Shown: piece by piece, positions 1 to 8,925 of the stretch | Numbering within the stretch: the stretch's first letter is position 1 | Layout of the letters: the number at the start of each line of letters is the position of its first letter | NCBI RefSeq assembly: GCF_000520975.1 | Contig: NZ_JACB01000065.1 | Span: forward strand, 1 to 49,535 | Direction: 5' to 3' | Source: Aquimarina megaterium XH134 | Lineage (GTDB): Bacteria > Bacteroidota > Bacteroidia > Flavobacteriales > Flavobacteriaceae | DNA: 49,535 bases | Translations under genes and position numbers: made by a program | The notes under the pieces: generated by a model | Database searches by the model: none | Told to the model about the DNA's origin: nothing | Seen by the model: only the letters and a program-made list of their open reading frames with translations

Positions 1-165
1 AGTAAGAAAATCATTCCCCCAAATACAGGCTTGCTTACTTTGAGAAGAAAAGGTATTATTTTCATTATTTGCAGTTTGATGTAGAGATTGTGCACTCATT
101 TTGAATACAAATACCATTGTTGATAACATGCCTATCCAAAGCATGTGTTTTTTGTAATTTTTCAT
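1..165 (-). CDS. Partial CDS: N-terminus of an exported protein of unknown function
   Basis: An open frame runs from an ATG at 165 to the left edge without a stop (55 codons). It begins MKNYKKHMLWIGMLSTMVFV and continues through SAQSLHQ: a basic start, a hydrophobic core and a likely signal-peptidase I site after Ala-Gln, typical of flavobacterial exported proteins. The visible mature part, after about residue 26, is Asn/Ser/Gln rich and ends in ACIWGNDFLT. Only the signal region is seen, so no family can be assigned. It is divergent from the SusC gene at 1140 across a long gap. The start is supported by the signal peptide immediately following the ATG. Confidence 0.55.
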   Translation of the reverse strand, partial: MKNYKKHMLWIGMLSTMVFVFKMSAQSLHQTANNENNTFSSQSKQACIWGNDFLT

Positions 166-1139
166 TGTGAAGTTTGTGTTTTTTTATTAGTATTTTTTTT
201 ATAAAAACTAATAAATGTTAGTTGCAATAAAATTACAGTATTGAGGTATGTTTTCATTTTTCACGCTTAATTTCAGTGATTTTTATTCTTTTTTAGTTTT
301 TTTTAGTCTTTTTTCTTTTTAGAAGAAGATATGTTCATTTTGTGAAGTGTTTTTTATGCCAAAAAAATAACATCTCTATAGGATAAGTATAGAATATAAA
401 AGTACTTTCTTAGGATTATCGATACATATAGCTTTTGGATTGGTGTTTTTTTTAGACAATTTTGGCCAATCTAAAAATTGCATCATGCTACTTTATGCAA
501 GAAGTAAATCGGGGTTGTTTTTTAACAAAATAAAAGATAAACACTTGATTATACTATGCGTATAATATGTTATGATATAGTATCTGTTATCTCCTAAATA
601 TGGCAGAACATTCTTCAGAAACGTATTCGTTTATTTTATTTAGAACAGTATTTTCTTCTTGTACTATCCATAAGAATCTGCATCTAATTTTAGGGTTTTT
701 AGTGATTGTATAATCTTCATTAGTTTGTTAAAATCAAAGAAAAATATGTAAAGATTAGTACTAAAATATCCATATATAATACTTTATTAATCCAAATGAT
801 GGTAATACCATAACTCTAAGATATATTTCGCTTCGAAATAATCAATCTTAAAATAATATGGAAAAAAAAGTAGACACAAATCAGTTCTCAAGGCTTTTTT
901 CGATAAGAGCTTGGAAGCTAAACTTTACAAAAATCGTAAACAAAACTAAAATCCCATATCCTTCTTTCTAAGACATTATAAAGGAGGTTACTAAGAAAAG
1001 GCAGGTAGAAATAATATTTTAAAAGTTAATTATAACTGTATTTCTAAGCCTTAAACCTTTCTACAAAATTATGGATCAGGCACTTGGGAAAACGCCAGAA
1101 GATCCGTCAAGTAATTTTAAAATTTAATAAAACAAACTA
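166..1139. other. 974-bp AT-rich intergenic region upstream of susC-like gene
   Basis: No convincing gene is present. I see short frames only: 600-710 (36 codons), 858-974 (38 codons, starting MEKKVDTNQFSRLF) and a 3' fragment around 1072-1128 reading MDQALGKTPEDPSSNFKI before a stop. The last has a protein-like composition and could be the degraded tail of a former gene, but I cannot identify it. An inverted repeat ATTATAC-tatgc-GTATAAT lies at about 548-566 and the palindromic core GATATAGTATC at 574-584. The latter resembles the motif found upstream of the S37 peptidase and DPP-IV genes. The region probably carries the susC promoter near its right end. Confidence 0.4.
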
Positions 1140-4100
1140 ATGAACACAAAAATTAATCTTTCGGTTATACTCATGCTGATTTTTTGTACAATAAGTTTTG
1201 CACAAGAAAAAACAGTATCCGGTAAAATAACAGAGGATTCTGGGATTCCTCTTCCTGGAGTAAATATTCTAGTCAAGGGAACATCAATTGGCGCATTGTC
1301 TGATTTTGATGGTAATTACTCTTTACAGGTAGAAGCAGGTCAAACACTTATTTTTTCTTATCTGGGTTTTAAAACAGAAGAAAAACTGGTAGGAAATGAG
1401 GCTACAATCAATATGATTATGTATCAAGATGCTACTTCACTAGATGAAATTGTAGTAACAGCTCTTGGTATAAGTAGGTCTAAAAAATCTTTGGGATATG
1501 CAACTCAACAGATAGAATCAGAAGATATTAGCAAAGCTAAAGGTGTAAACTTTGTGAATTCATTGTCTGGTAAACTTGCTGGAGTTACTGTTTCCAGAAA
1601 TAATAATTTCGGAGGGTCAACAAATGTAATTATCAGGGGATATTCTTCTTTAACCGGTAATAATCAACCTTTATTTGTAATTGATGGTACTCCTATTAGT
1701 AATAGAATTAACAATTCTAGAAACTCGACAGCTGGTAGAGGAGGATATGATTATGGTAATGCTGCGTCAGATATAAATCCAGATGATATAGAAACCATAA
1801 ACGTTTTAAAAGGAGCTGCTGCTTCTGCCTTATATGGATCTAGAGCAGGAAACGGAGTAATTATAATCACGACAAAAAAAGGAACTAAAAACAAAGGGTT
1901 AGGAATAACAATTAATTCAAACACTACATTTAGTAAATTTGATCCTAAGACATTTGCGAGATACCAAAAAGAATACGGAGGAGGTTATGGAGCTTCTTTT
2001 GTACAGGAAGATGTAGATGGAGATGGTATTTTAGATAATGTTGTAGATACAGGAGGCGATGCTTCTTGGGGACCAAGATTTGATCCTAATCTCTCAGTAT
2101 ATCAATGGGGAGCTTTTTTTCCAGAAAATCCTAATTATCGTACTCCTACGCCTTGGGTAGCAGCAAAAAATGACCCTACTTCTATTTTTCAGACAGGTTT
2201 ATTACAATCAACCAATATTAGTGTTGATGGTGCTTCAGACAAAGGAGATTTTAGGTTAGGATTTACCAATGTAGAACAAACAGGGATTTTACCCAACAGT
2301 TTAATTAAAAGACAAACAGTAGATTTTGGCGGAAGTTATAAGTTGACAGATAAAGTCACAGCCAGAGCAAAGGTTACGTATACCAAAAATAGTGGGCGAG
2401 GTAGATTTGCAACAGGATATGACGAAAATAGTGTTTTGCCTGGATTGCGACAATGGTACCAAACAAATGTTGACTTAAGAGAGCAGAGAGATGCGTATTT
2501 TAGATTAAGAAGAAATGCTACTTGGAATATACGATCATCGGCACGTACAGGTGACGATCCTTATGCGCCAAGACCACAATATTGGGATAATCCATATTGG
2601 ACATTATACGAAAATTATCAAACTGATGGCAGAGATCGTGTCTTTGGAAATGTAGCTTTAACATATAAAGTGAATGATTGGTTTGATGTTTTGGCAAGAG
2701 TGACTATGGATAGGTTTGATGAAATAAGAGAAGAAAGAGTAAACGTTTCTAGTTTTAATCCATCTGAGTATAACAGATTTAATGGGTTTTTTAGAGAAAT
2801 GAACTACGACATGATAGGGAACTTTAATTTTGATATTACTGAAAAGCTTAATTTTAAAGGACTACTAGGAATGAACCTTACTAGAACGAATAGAAGTTCT
2901 ATTTTTGCAGAAACCAATGGAGGACTTAATACTTTTGGATTTTACTCTTTATCCAATTCGGTAAACCCAATTGCACCACCTATAGAAAGAAAATCTAGTA
3001 TGGGGGTTAACGGGTATTATGCTAGTGCATCATTTGGTTATGATGATATATTATTCTTAGATGCAACCTACAGGATAGATCGATCATCAACATTACCAGA
3101 TGGTAAAAGACAATTTAATTACCCATCAATTTCTACTAGTTTTCTTTTTTCTAACCTCTTTACAAGTGATTGGTTAAATTTCGGAAAATTGAGGTTGAAC
3201 TATGCCGAAGTGGGTAATAGTGCTGGAGTACTTCTTGTAGACGATGTATATACTTTTGTTAATGGTTTTGCAGGACAATCGCTTTTCTCATTACCAAATA
3301 ATAAAAACAATCCTACACTTAAGCATGAAACCGTTATAAGTTATGAAGCAGGATTAGAAATGAAGTTTTTTAAAAATAGATTTGGATTTGATATAACAGC
3401 ATATCAAACAAATAGTAAAGATCAAATTCTTCCATTAGATATATCTACTTCTACAGGATTTAATTCAAAAATTGTAAATGCTGGTGAAATAGAGAATAAA
3501 GGATATGAGGTTAGTCTTTTTGGAACTCCAATTAAAACCGAAAACTTTGAATGGAATATCAATGTAAACTGGAGTACCTATAAAAGTGAAGTAGTTTCAT
3601 TATTGGATGGAATTGATAATTTAAGTTTATCAGGAACATTACAAGAAGATGTTTCTATTAATGCCACTGTAGGAGAACCTTATGGTACGATTAGAGGATC
3701 TAGTTTTAAATATCTTAATGGCCAGCGAGTTGTTGATGAAAACGGATACTACGTGACTAACGAAGAAAATGGAGTGATTGGTAACATAATTCCAGATTGG
3801 AATGGAGGAATCAACAATACGTTCAGATATAAAAACGCTTCGCTTAGTTTCTTAATTGATATGCAAAAAGGAGGGGATATCTATTCTCTTGATCATACAT
3901 ATGGATATGCTACCGGAATATTTCCTGAAACTGCAGGACTTAATGATTTAGGTAATCCTATAAGAGATGCTGTTGCCGATGGAGGAGGGATAATTGCTCC
4001 TGGTGTTAGAGAAGATGGGACTCCTAATACAGTGAGAACTCCGGTAAATAGTTTTGATAGCCCATTTATTTATTACAGATCAACAGATGAACAAGATGTT

Positions 4101-4349
4101 TATGATGCTTCTTTTGTAAAATTAAGAGAAGTGATATTCTCTTATTCACTACCATCAAAATTATTAGATAACCTACCTGTTAATGATGTAGTGGTTTCTC
4201 TAATTGGTAGAAACTTATGGATTATTGACAAAAACATCCCATATTCTGATCCAGAAGCAGGATTAAGTGCAGGTAACTTACAAGGGTTTCAATCTTCTGC
4301 ATATCCCACATCTAAAGAATATGGTTTTAACCTAAAAGTAAAATTCTAA
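1140..4349 (+). CDS. SusC/RagA-family TonB-dependent outer-membrane transporter
   Basis: 1069 aa, normal length for SusC-like receptors. A Sec signal (MNTKINLSVILMLIFCTISFAQ) is followed by a CarboxypepD_reg-like domain (about 25-105, KTVSGKITEDSG...FDGNYSL), then the TonB-box/plug region from about 108 (LDEIVVTALGISR) with the plug motifs PLFVIDGTPI and NVLKGAAASALYGSRAGNGVI, and a C-terminal beta-barrel ending in the aromatic terminus FNLKVKF. It acts in the outer membrane with the SusD-like lipoprotein that begins 4 bp after its stop. The family imports glycans or, as RagA does in Porphyromonas, oligopeptides. The downstream proline/hydroxyproline peptide genes favour uptake of collagen-like peptides here, which is inference from context. 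The ATG at 1140 directly precedes the signal peptide. Confidence 0.93.
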   Translation: MNTKINLSVILMLIFCTISFAQEKTVSGKITEDSGIPLPGVNILVKGTSIGALSDFDGNYSLQVEAGQTLIFSYLGFKTEEKLVGNEATINMIMYQDATSLDEIVVTALGISRSKKSLGYATQQIESEDISKAKGVNFVNSLSGKLAGVTVSRNNNFGGSTNVIIRGYSSLTGNNQPLFVIDGTPISNRINNSRNSTAGRGGYDYGNAASDINPDDIETINVLKGAAASALYGSRAGNGVIIITTKKGTKNKGLGITINSNTTFSKFDPKTFARYQKEYGGGYGASFVQEDVDGDGILDNVVDTGGDASWGPRFDPNLSVYQWGAFFPENPNYRTPTPWVAAKNDPTSIFQTGLLQSTNISVDGASDKGDFRLGFTNVEQTGILPNSLIKRQTVDFGGSYKLTDKVTARAKVTYTKNSGRGRFATGYDENSVLPGLRQWYQTNVDLREQRDAYFRLRRNATWNIRSSARTGDDPYAPRPQYWDNPYWTLYENYQTDGRDRVFGNVALTYKVNDWFDVLARVTMDRFDEIREERVNVSSFNPSEYNRFNGFFREMNYDMIGNFNFDITEKLNFKGLLGMNLTRTNRSSIFAETNGGLNTFGFYSLSNSVNPIAPPIERKSSMGVNGYYASASFGYDDILFLDATYRIDRSSTLPDGKRQFNYPSISTSFLFSNLFTSDWLNFGKLRLNYAEVGNSAGVLLVDDVYTFVNGFAGQSLFSLPNNKNNPTLKHETVISYEAGLEMKFFKNRFGFDITAYQTNSKDQILPLDISTSTGFNSKIVNAGEIENKGYEVSLFGTPIKTENFEWNINVNWSTYKSEVVSLLDGIDNLSLSGTLQEDVSINATVGEPYGTIRGSSFKYLNGQRVVDENGYYVTNEENGVIGNIIPDWNGGINNTFRYKNASLSFLIDMQKGGDIYSLDHTYGYATGIFPETAGLNDLGNPIRDAVADGGGIIAPGVREDGTPNTVRTPVNSFDSPFIYYRSTDEQDVYDASFVKLREVIFSYSLPSKLLDNLPVNDVVVSLIGRNLWIIDKNIPYSDPEAGLSAGNLQGFQSSAYPTSKEYGFNLKVKF

Positions 4350-4353
4350 AAAA

Positions 4354-5790
4354 ATGAAAAATAGTAAAATTTTAACCATACTATTCAGCTTGTTTATGAT
4401 CTTTTCCTGTAAGGTAGATGATCTTAATGTGAGCGATAAACAGATTTCTGACGTTCCTTCGTCAACATTATTTACTAATGGACAACGAAATTTGGTTGAC
4501 CAAATGGTGACTCAAAGTATTTTTGATAATCATTTGAAATTTTATGCGCAATATTGGGCGGGTACAGGTTTTATAGGTCCAGAAACTAATTTTCAAGATC
4601 TTAAGAGTTTTCCACAAAATTATTGGAATACACTTTATAGAGATGTTCTAAGTGACCTTAACGAAGCGGCTCGATTAATTCCCGAAGAAGAAATATTCGG
4701 TTTTACTGAAATAGATAAGCAAAATAGATTAGCAATTATCGAAATTTTGAAAGCATATACCTTTCATGTCTTGGTAGATCTTTTTGGAGATGTTCCTTAC
4801 TCTGAAGCCCTGTCTTTAGATGAAAATATCTTAAACCCAGTTTATGATAATGATCAGAATATTTATACTAATATTATAAATCAGCTAAATACTGCTATTA
4901 GCAACCTTAATGCTTCCGGACAATCATTTGGTGATTCAGATTTGATGTATCAAGGAGATGTCTCTAAATGGGCGAAATTTGCAAATTCCTTAAAGTTACG
5001 TTTAGCACTTAGGATTGCCGATGTAGATTCTAATCAAGCAGGAACACTAGCAACAGAAGCAGTTAACTCTGGAGTATTTACATCTAATAACGATAATGCT
5101 TCATTGAGCTACGAATCGACAACACCTAATACAAATCCAATATGGGAAACTCTTGTAAATAGTGGTAGAGAAGATTATGTTGTTGCAGAAGCAATAGTAG
5201 ATATTATGCAACCGATTAATGATCCAAGACAATCTGCTTATTTTGATAACAACCTAACTCCTTATGTAGGAGGAATACTAGGAAACCTTAATACATTTGA
5301 TGATTTTACCCACATTGGTACTGCTTTTCATCAACCTGATTTAGAAGGGTTGTTACTTGATTATGCAGAAGTAGAATTTTTATTGGCAGAAGCTGCAGAA
5401 CGTTCTTTGGTTGGATCTCCGGCAGATGCAGAAAATCATTATAATAATGCTATTACAGCATCTATTACATATTGGGGAGGTTCATCTGGTGATGCAACAA
5501 CCTATCTAGGGCAAGCAGATGTAGCTTATACAACTGCAACTGGAAACTATAGACAAAAAATAGGAACTCAACAGTGGATCGCTTTTTATAATAGAGGTTT
5601 CGAAGGATGGTCGAGTTATAGAAGATTAGGTTTTCCTAATTTAAATGATAGCTCAGAAGGTAATCCTGTCCCGAGAAGAATAAAATACCCTATTAGAGAA
5701 TATAACACTAATGGTACAAATGTGACAAACGCTGCTTCAAATATTGGAGGAGATGAATTAAGTACCAAAATATTCTGGGATGTGAATTAA
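4354..5790 (+). CDS. SusD/RagB-family surface nutrient-binding lipoprotein
   Basis: 478 aa. The N-terminus (MKNSKILTILFSLFMIFSC) is a lipoprotein signal with the acylated Cys19. The body is of the SusD_NB/RagB type: helical TPR-like segments such as YWNTLYRDVLSDLNEAARLI and the conserved SLKLRLALRIADV and DYAEVEFLLAEAAERS stretches. It should sit as a lid on the SusC barrel and bind the substrate at the cell surface. The gap of 4 bp to the susC-like gene indicates one transcript, and a strong terminator hairpin follows at 5826-5873. Specificity cannot be read from sequence; the neighbours suggest peptides rich in proline or hydroxyproline. Confidence 0.92.
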   Translation: MKNSKILTILFSLFMIFSCKVDDLNVSDKQISDVPSSTLFTNGQRNLVDQMVTQSIFDNHLKFYAQYWAGTGFIGPETNFQDLKSFPQNYWNTLYRDVLSDLNEAARLIPEEEIFGFTEIDKQNRLAIIEILKAYTFHVLVDLFGDVPYSEALSLDENILNPVYDNDQNIYTNIINQLNTAISNLNASGQSFGDSDLMYQGDVSKWAKFANSLKLRLALRIADVDSNQAGTLATEAVNSGVFTSNNDNASLSYESTTPNTNPIWETLVNSGREDYVVAEAIVDIMQPINDPRQSAYFDNNLTPYVGGILGNLNTFDDFTHIGTAFHQPDLEGLLLDYAEVEFLLAEAAERSLVGSPADAENHYNNAITASITYWGGSSGDATTYLGQADVAYTTATGNYRQKIGTQQWIAFYNRGFEGWSSYRRLGFPNLNDSSEGNPVPRRIKYPIREYNTNGTNVTNAASNIGGDELSTKIFWDVN

Positions 5791-5825
5791 GAGATATAGA
5801 ACTCATTTTTAATTTGTGATAGTCC

Positions 5826-5873
5826 TTTCCCTCTTAATAGACAGTCTAATCTGATCAATTAAGAGGGAATTTT
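5826..5873 (+). terminator. Intrinsic terminator after susCD-like pair
   Basis: Stem CCCTCTTAAT (5829-5838) pairs perfectly with ATTAAGAGGG (5858-5867), extended by T/A pairs on both sides and followed by TTTTG. It closes the SusCD unit and separates it from the catabolic genes. Confidence 0.75.
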
Positions 5874-6017
5874 GTTTATAAAACAATAGTAAAGTACCGT
5901 TTCCTTTTTCTACTACCTGAATGGATATTAATCAAAAAAATCAATATTTAACATTGCATAAGTTAATTTAGTATTATACATGGATAATTTCTAGGTACTT
6001 TACACCTTAAATTCATG

Positions 6018-6027
6018 GTATATTTGA
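6018..6027 (+). promoter_or_regulatory. Candidate Bacteroidota -7 element for the DapA-family gene
   Basis: TATATTTG at 6020-6027 fits the Bacteroidota -7 consensus TAnnTTTG and lies 23 bp before the ATG at 6050. About 20 bp upstream is TTTACA, a weak match to the -33 TTTG box. This is inferred from motif and position only. Confidence 0.35.
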
Positions 6028-6049
6028 CCCGAAATATTAAACCACAATT

Positions 6050-6979
6050 ATGGCTATAAATTGGAAAGGCGTAATGCCAGCAGTAACAACTAAATTCACT
6101 AATGAGGATACTTTAGACCTTGATATGTTTGAAGTCAATATCAATGCCCAACTAGAAGCTGGAGTTCACGGAATTATTCTGGGAGGAACTCTGGGAGAGG
6201 CTAGTACCTTAAGTGATACGGAAAAAAGAATTTTGGTAAAAAAGACGGTTGACATTGTTAATGGCAGAGTTCCTGTAATCATGAACATTGCAGAGCAAAC
6301 GACCAAAAATGCAATTGATGCAGCTGCAAAAGCTAAAGAAGACGGAGCTCAGGGATTAATGATGCTACCCCCAATGCGTTACAAAGCTGGAGATCGCGAA
6401 ACAGTAGTATATTTTAAAGAAGTAGCTAAAAGTACAGAGCTACCAATTATGGTGTATAATAATCCTGTAGATTATAAAATTGAAGTAACTCTGGATATGT
6501 TTGAAGAGTTATTAGAAATGGATAATATACAAGCTGTAAAAGAATCTACAAGAGATATATCTAATATTACAAGAATCAAAAATAGATTTGGTAATCGCCT
6601 AAAAATTCTTTCTGGTGTTGATACTTTGGCCTTAGAGAGTCTTTTAATGGGAGCAGATGGTTGGGTTGCCGGACTTGTAGATGCTTTTCCTGCAGAAACC
6701 GTTGCTATTTACGAATTACAAAAAGCAGGACGAATTAAAGAAGCACTTGAGATATATAGATGGTTTTTGCCTTTGTTAGAATTAGATATTAATGCAAAAC
6801 TAGTACAAAATATTAAGCTAGCAGAAGTAGCTACCGGAATCGGTACCGAAAATGTACGTGCGCCAAGATTACCACTTATTGGTGAAGAACGAAAAAACGT
6901 TCTTAGCATTATTGAAAATGGATTAAAAACAAGACCTGCTTTACCAGAGTATAAAGAACTAAATGCTGTAGTGAGTTAG
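6050..6979 (+). CDS. DapA-family lyase, probable 1-pyrroline-4-hydroxy-2-carboxylate deaminase
   Basis: 309 aa, a class I aldolase-type TIM barrel of the DHDPS/NAL superfamily. Visible motifs are the GGTLGEAST loop (45-53, equivalent to GTTGE), the catalytic Tyr136 in VYNNP and the Schiff-base Lys164 in QAVKESTRD. The family includes true dihydrodipicolinate synthase, KDG/KDGlucarate enzymes and the hydroxyproline-pathway deaminase. The next gene is a 527-aa aldehyde dehydrogenase of the alpha-ketoglutarate-semialdehyde type and the region is full of proline peptidases. The best reading is therefore deamination of 4-hydroxy-1-pyrroline-2-carboxylate to alpha-ketoglutarate semialdehyde. Lysine biosynthesis is unlikely in this context. 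The substrate is inferred, the fold is clear. Confidence 0.78.
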   Translation: MAINWKGVMPAVTTKFTNEDTLDLDMFEVNINAQLEAGVHGIILGGTLGEASTLSDTEKRILVKKTVDIVNGRVPVIMNIAEQTTKNAIDAAAKAKEDGAQGLMMLPPMRYKAGDRETVVYFKEVAKSTELPIMVYNNPVDYKIEVTLDMFEELLEMDNIQAVKESTRDISNITRIKNRFGNRLKILSGVDTLALESLLMGADGWVAGLVDAFPAETVAIYELQKAGRIKEALEIYRWFLPLLELDINAKLVQNIKLAEVATGIGTENVRAPRLPLIGEERKNVLSIIENGLKTRPALPEYKELNAVVS

Positions 6980-7062
6980 ATTTTTTGCCCCAAATATCTT
7001 GTTTTTACTTTAATCAATTTTATTATTAATTCATTTTACACTAAAACCATTAACCAATATAT

Positions 7063-8646
7063 ATGATAACCGGAAAAAATTATATAGGAAATAGATTATC
7101 GGCAACAGGATCCGTTTCTCGTAAAACATTCAATCCAAAACTAAATATTGAGAACGAATACGAATTTTATGAGGCTACTTTAGAAGAAGTAGATGAAGCT
7201 ACAGAATTAGCACATCAGGCTTTTAAAGAATATAGAAATGTTACAGGAGCTAAAAGAGCAGAATTCTTACATGCTATTGCAGATGAGATTTTGGCTTTAG
7301 ATGATGAGTTGATTCAGGCATATACTTCAGAAACCGGACTGCCAGAAGGAAGAGCAATAGGAGAAAGAGGTCGAACAGTTTTCCAATTGCGTTCTTTTGC
7401 AGAATTAGTTTCTAATGAAGAGTGGCGAGAAAATACAATCGATTTGGCAGATACCAACAGAACACCTGCACCTAAACCAGATATTAGAAAAACTAATATT
7501 CCGTTAGGACCTGTAGTAGTATTTGCAGCGAGTAATTTTCCTTTGGCATTTTCTACTGCAGGAGGAGATACAGCTAGCGCACTAGCTTCAGGATGCCCGG
7601 TAATCGTTAAATCTCATGCTATGCACTCCGGAACAGGAGAACTGGTGTCATCTGCTATCATCAAAGCAGCCAAAAAAACAGGAATGCCAAATGGCGTTTT
7701 TTCAAATATTACCGGAAGTGGGAGAGTAGTAGGAGCTGCCCTGGTAAAACATTCAAAGGTAAAAGCTGTTGGTTTTACAGGAAGTATCTCGGGAGGAAGA
7801 GCCTTATTTAATCTGGCAGCTAACAGAGAAGAACCAATTCCTGTTTTTGCAGAAATGGGAAGTATTAACCCTGTAATTATTACACCCGAAGCAATTGCCA
7901 AAAGAGCAGACGAAATTGCAACTACATATGCTAATTCTATTACAGTTGGTACAGGTCAGTTCTGTACAAATCCTGGGCTAATCCTAACAATAGATGGTGA
8001 TAATACCAGAAACTTTATCAAGGACCTGGCAGAAAAAAGTACTGCGATAGCTCCCCAGTGTATGTTACATCCTAATATAAAAAGAGATTATGTAGAAAAT
8101 AGAACGACCATATCTTCTCAATCAGGCGTAGAAGTAGTAGCTTCTTTAACCGAAGAAGTAGAACCTAATTTTGCTCCTACCCAAATTTCTGCTGTTTCTG
8201 GAGCTGATTTTTTAACCAATCCAAAAATGCATCAGGAAGTCTTTGGCCCTTTTTCATTAGTAGTTAGATGCAAAGACGAAGCAGAACTTGTTGAAATTAT
8301 TAATAATCTTGAAGGACAATTAACAGGAACGATCCTGGCAGAAAAATCAGAGTATCAAAACTTAGGTGATATCGTTAATGCGCTTCAGGATAGAGTTGGA
8401 CGTATCATTTTTAATGGGGTACCCACAGGAGTAGAAGTTTGTCCATCTATGACACATGGAGGACCATATCCAGCATCGTCTGATTCTAGATTCTCTGCCG
8501 TAGGAACAAATGCGATAAAGCGATGGGTAAGACCGTTTAGCTATCAGGATTGGCCAAACGAATTGCTCCCAAATGCACTTAAAAATGAAAATCCTGATGA
8601 AATCATCAGAACCGTAGATGGAACTCATTCTAATGAGAAAATGTAA
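7063..8646 (+). CDS. NADP-dependent alpha-ketoglutarate semialdehyde (2,5-dioxovalerate) dehydrogenase
   Basis: 527 aa, matching the longer class of KGSADH known from hydroxyproline utilisation rather than the usual 480-aa ALDH. The active-site set is complete: Asn158 in AASNFP, the cofactor-binding VGFTGSISGGRALF (236-249), general base Glu264 in FAEMGSINP and the nucleophile Cys301 in GTGQFCTNPG. Expected reaction: alpha-ketoglutarate semialdehyde to alpha-ketoglutarate, feeding the TCA cycle. It lies 83 bp downstream of the DapA-family gene, which would supply the substrate, and ends at a terminator-like hairpin (8713-8747). The enzyme class is firm; the physiological substrate is inferred from length class and context. 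Confidence 0.85.
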   Translation: MITGKNYIGNRLSATGSVSRKTFNPKLNIENEYEFYEATLEEVDEATELAHQAFKEYRNVTGAKRAEFLHAIADEILALDDELIQAYTSETGLPEGRAIGERGRTVFQLRSFAELVSNEEWRENTIDLADTNRTPAPKPDIRKTNIPLGPVVVFAASNFPLAFSTAGGDTASALASGCPVIVKSHAMHSGTGELVSSAIIKAAKKTGMPNGVFSNITGSGRVVGAALVKHSKVKAVGFTGSISGGRALFNLAANREEPIPVFAEMGSINPVIITPEAIAKRADEIATTYANSITVGTGQFCTNPGLILTIDGDNTRNFIKDLAEKSTAIAPQCMLHPNIKRDYVENRTTISSQSGVEVVASLTEEVEPNFAPTQISAVSGADFLTNPKMHQEVFGPFSLVVRCKDEAELVEIINNLEGQLTGTILAEKSEYQNLGDIVNALQDRVGRIIFNGVPTGVEVCPSMTHGGPYPASSDSRFSAVGTNAIKRWVRPFSYQDWPNELLPNALKNENPDEIIRTVDGTHSNEKM

Positions 8647-8710
8647 GTTTTGATTCTAGAATAATATTCTAATAACAATCTGTTTAAATGTTGGTATTGT
8701 TAAGTTTATA

Positions 8711-8750
8711 ATCAAAAGGGTGTGGTTTTTTTTACCATATCCTTTTGGTC
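8711..8750 (+). terminator. Hairpin after aldehyde dehydrogenase gene
   Basis: CAAAAGG...TGGT and ACCA...CCTTTTG (8713-8747) form an imperfect stem around a run of eight T residues. It probably ends the dapA-like/ALDH transcript; the following T-run is short, so efficiency is uncertain. Confidence 0.45.
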
Positions 8751-8925
8751 TAAACGTATAAAAGAATAGAGTATAGAAATGAATTTTGTTTACAAAAAAA
8801 ACAGAAAAAAGAATGAAATAAATAAAACAACTTATAAATTAACGGCTGTACCTTTACTAACAAAACAAGAAGAGGTGCAACAGGAAAACAACTATTAATC
8901 ATTTTATTCTGATAGAATTTCTAAT

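Noticed and set aside
858..974. 38-codon frame MEKKVDTNQF... upstream of susC
   Set aside because: No family match, no recognisable signal or domain, and surrounded by non-coding AT-rich DNA; left as part of the intergenic description.
6050..6979. Annotation as dihydrodipicolinate synthase of lysine biosynthesis (dapA)
   Set aside because: The fold matches, but context (KGSA dehydrogenase, proline peptidases) and the modified GGTLGE loop favour a catabolic deaminase.
7614..8628. Minus-strand open frames inside the aldehyde dehydrogenase gene
   Set aside because: Antisense shadows of a clearly conserved enzyme with complete active site; no coding character.
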